NCBI RefSeq assembly: GCF_040564635.1
Contig: NZ_CP159837.1
Location: 1,305,001-1,369,000 of the forward strand
Source of the DNA: Planktothricoides raciborskii GIHE-MW2
Lineage (GTDB): Bacteria; Cyanobacteriota; Cyanobacteriia; Cyanobacteriales; Laspinemataceae
Reading direction: 5' to 3'
DNA length: 64,000 nt
Below the pieces are notes generated by a model. It saw only the letters and a program-made list of their open reading frames with translations. It was not told the origin of the DNA and ran no database searches. Positions 63,999 to 64,000 of the stretch are shown piece after piece; position 1 is the stretch's first letter, and each line of letters begins with the position of its first letter. The translations under genes were made by a program, and so were the position numbers.

Positions 63999-64000
63999 AG

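Overview
The window comes from a cyanobacterium, most likely a filamentous Oscillatoriales-type genome. It carries a phycocyanin operon (cpcBA) with its bilin lyase genes cpcE, cpcF and cpcT, a PsbQ-type photosystem II lipoprotein, a group 3 sigma factor of SigF type, an NDH-2 dehydrogenase and a chorismate lyase of the plastoquinone type. The palindrome GCGATCGC (HIP1) is scattered through nearly all chromosomal sequence. Intergenic space is wide and filled with short tandem repeats, palindromes and decayed genes. The naming to order level is inference; no rRNA, tRNA or CRISPR array was recognised.

Layout. 1-5.8 kb: HAD hydrolase, NDH-2 dehydrogenase, DedA protein and a coiled-coil protein (all minus), then sigF (plus). 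5.9-11 kb: secreted pentapeptide protein, a 1.42-kb insertion sequence with perfect ends and target duplication, a single-domain response regulator, glnB behind an NtcA-type site, rdgB and a repeat-filled spacer. 11-16 kb: phosphohexomutase, a tail-fibre-like remnant, an unexplained structured region and a CHASE/PAS sensor pseudogene. 16-21 kb: moaD and a seven-PAS histidine kinase. 21.5-26.3 kb: cpcT divergent from cpcB-cpcA-cpcE-cpcF, with two inverted copies of a small MITE-like element bracketing cpcEF. 26-41 kb: mostly single metabolic, signalling and envelope genes (cysteine lyase-like, chorismate lyase, Ser/Thr kinase, Mut7-C protein, HD protein, psbQ, FAD oxidase, histidine phosphatase, CoA-transferase/GNAT fusion, Zn-ribbon/coiled-coil/pentapeptide protein, secreted nuclease). 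42-49 kb: two OB-fold exported or RTX proteins, a JmjC-like cupin, a nucleotidyltransferase and a two-component pair. 49.6-57.1 kb: a same-strand cluster of a receptor-like membrane protein, a membrane vWA protein, a giant tubulin-like GTPase and an ADP-ribosylglycohydrolase. 57.4-64 kb: GIY-YIG protein, the ruins of an ethylene-receptor-like hybrid histidine kinase, an ABC-2 permease, larE and the 3' part of aroB.

The most interesting candidate system is the 49.6-57.1 kb cluster. A receptor with an apparent cytosolic zinc ribbon and an outside type I periplasmic-binding domain, a membrane-anchored vWA protein with an intact MIDAS motif, and a Tubulin_2-type protein ending in a second zinc ribbon could form one membrane-linked signalling or cytoskeletal machine, possibly with ADP-ribose removal. 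This is inference from domains and gene order only.

The second theme is repeats. Three minus-strand genes (HAD hydrolase, rdgB, histidine phosphatase) have the same ordered composite of low-complexity and palindromic modules directly before their start codons. A 35-bp palindromic unit is amplified seven times without change at one of them. A GAAACCGGGTTTC hairpin family recurs at gene ends.
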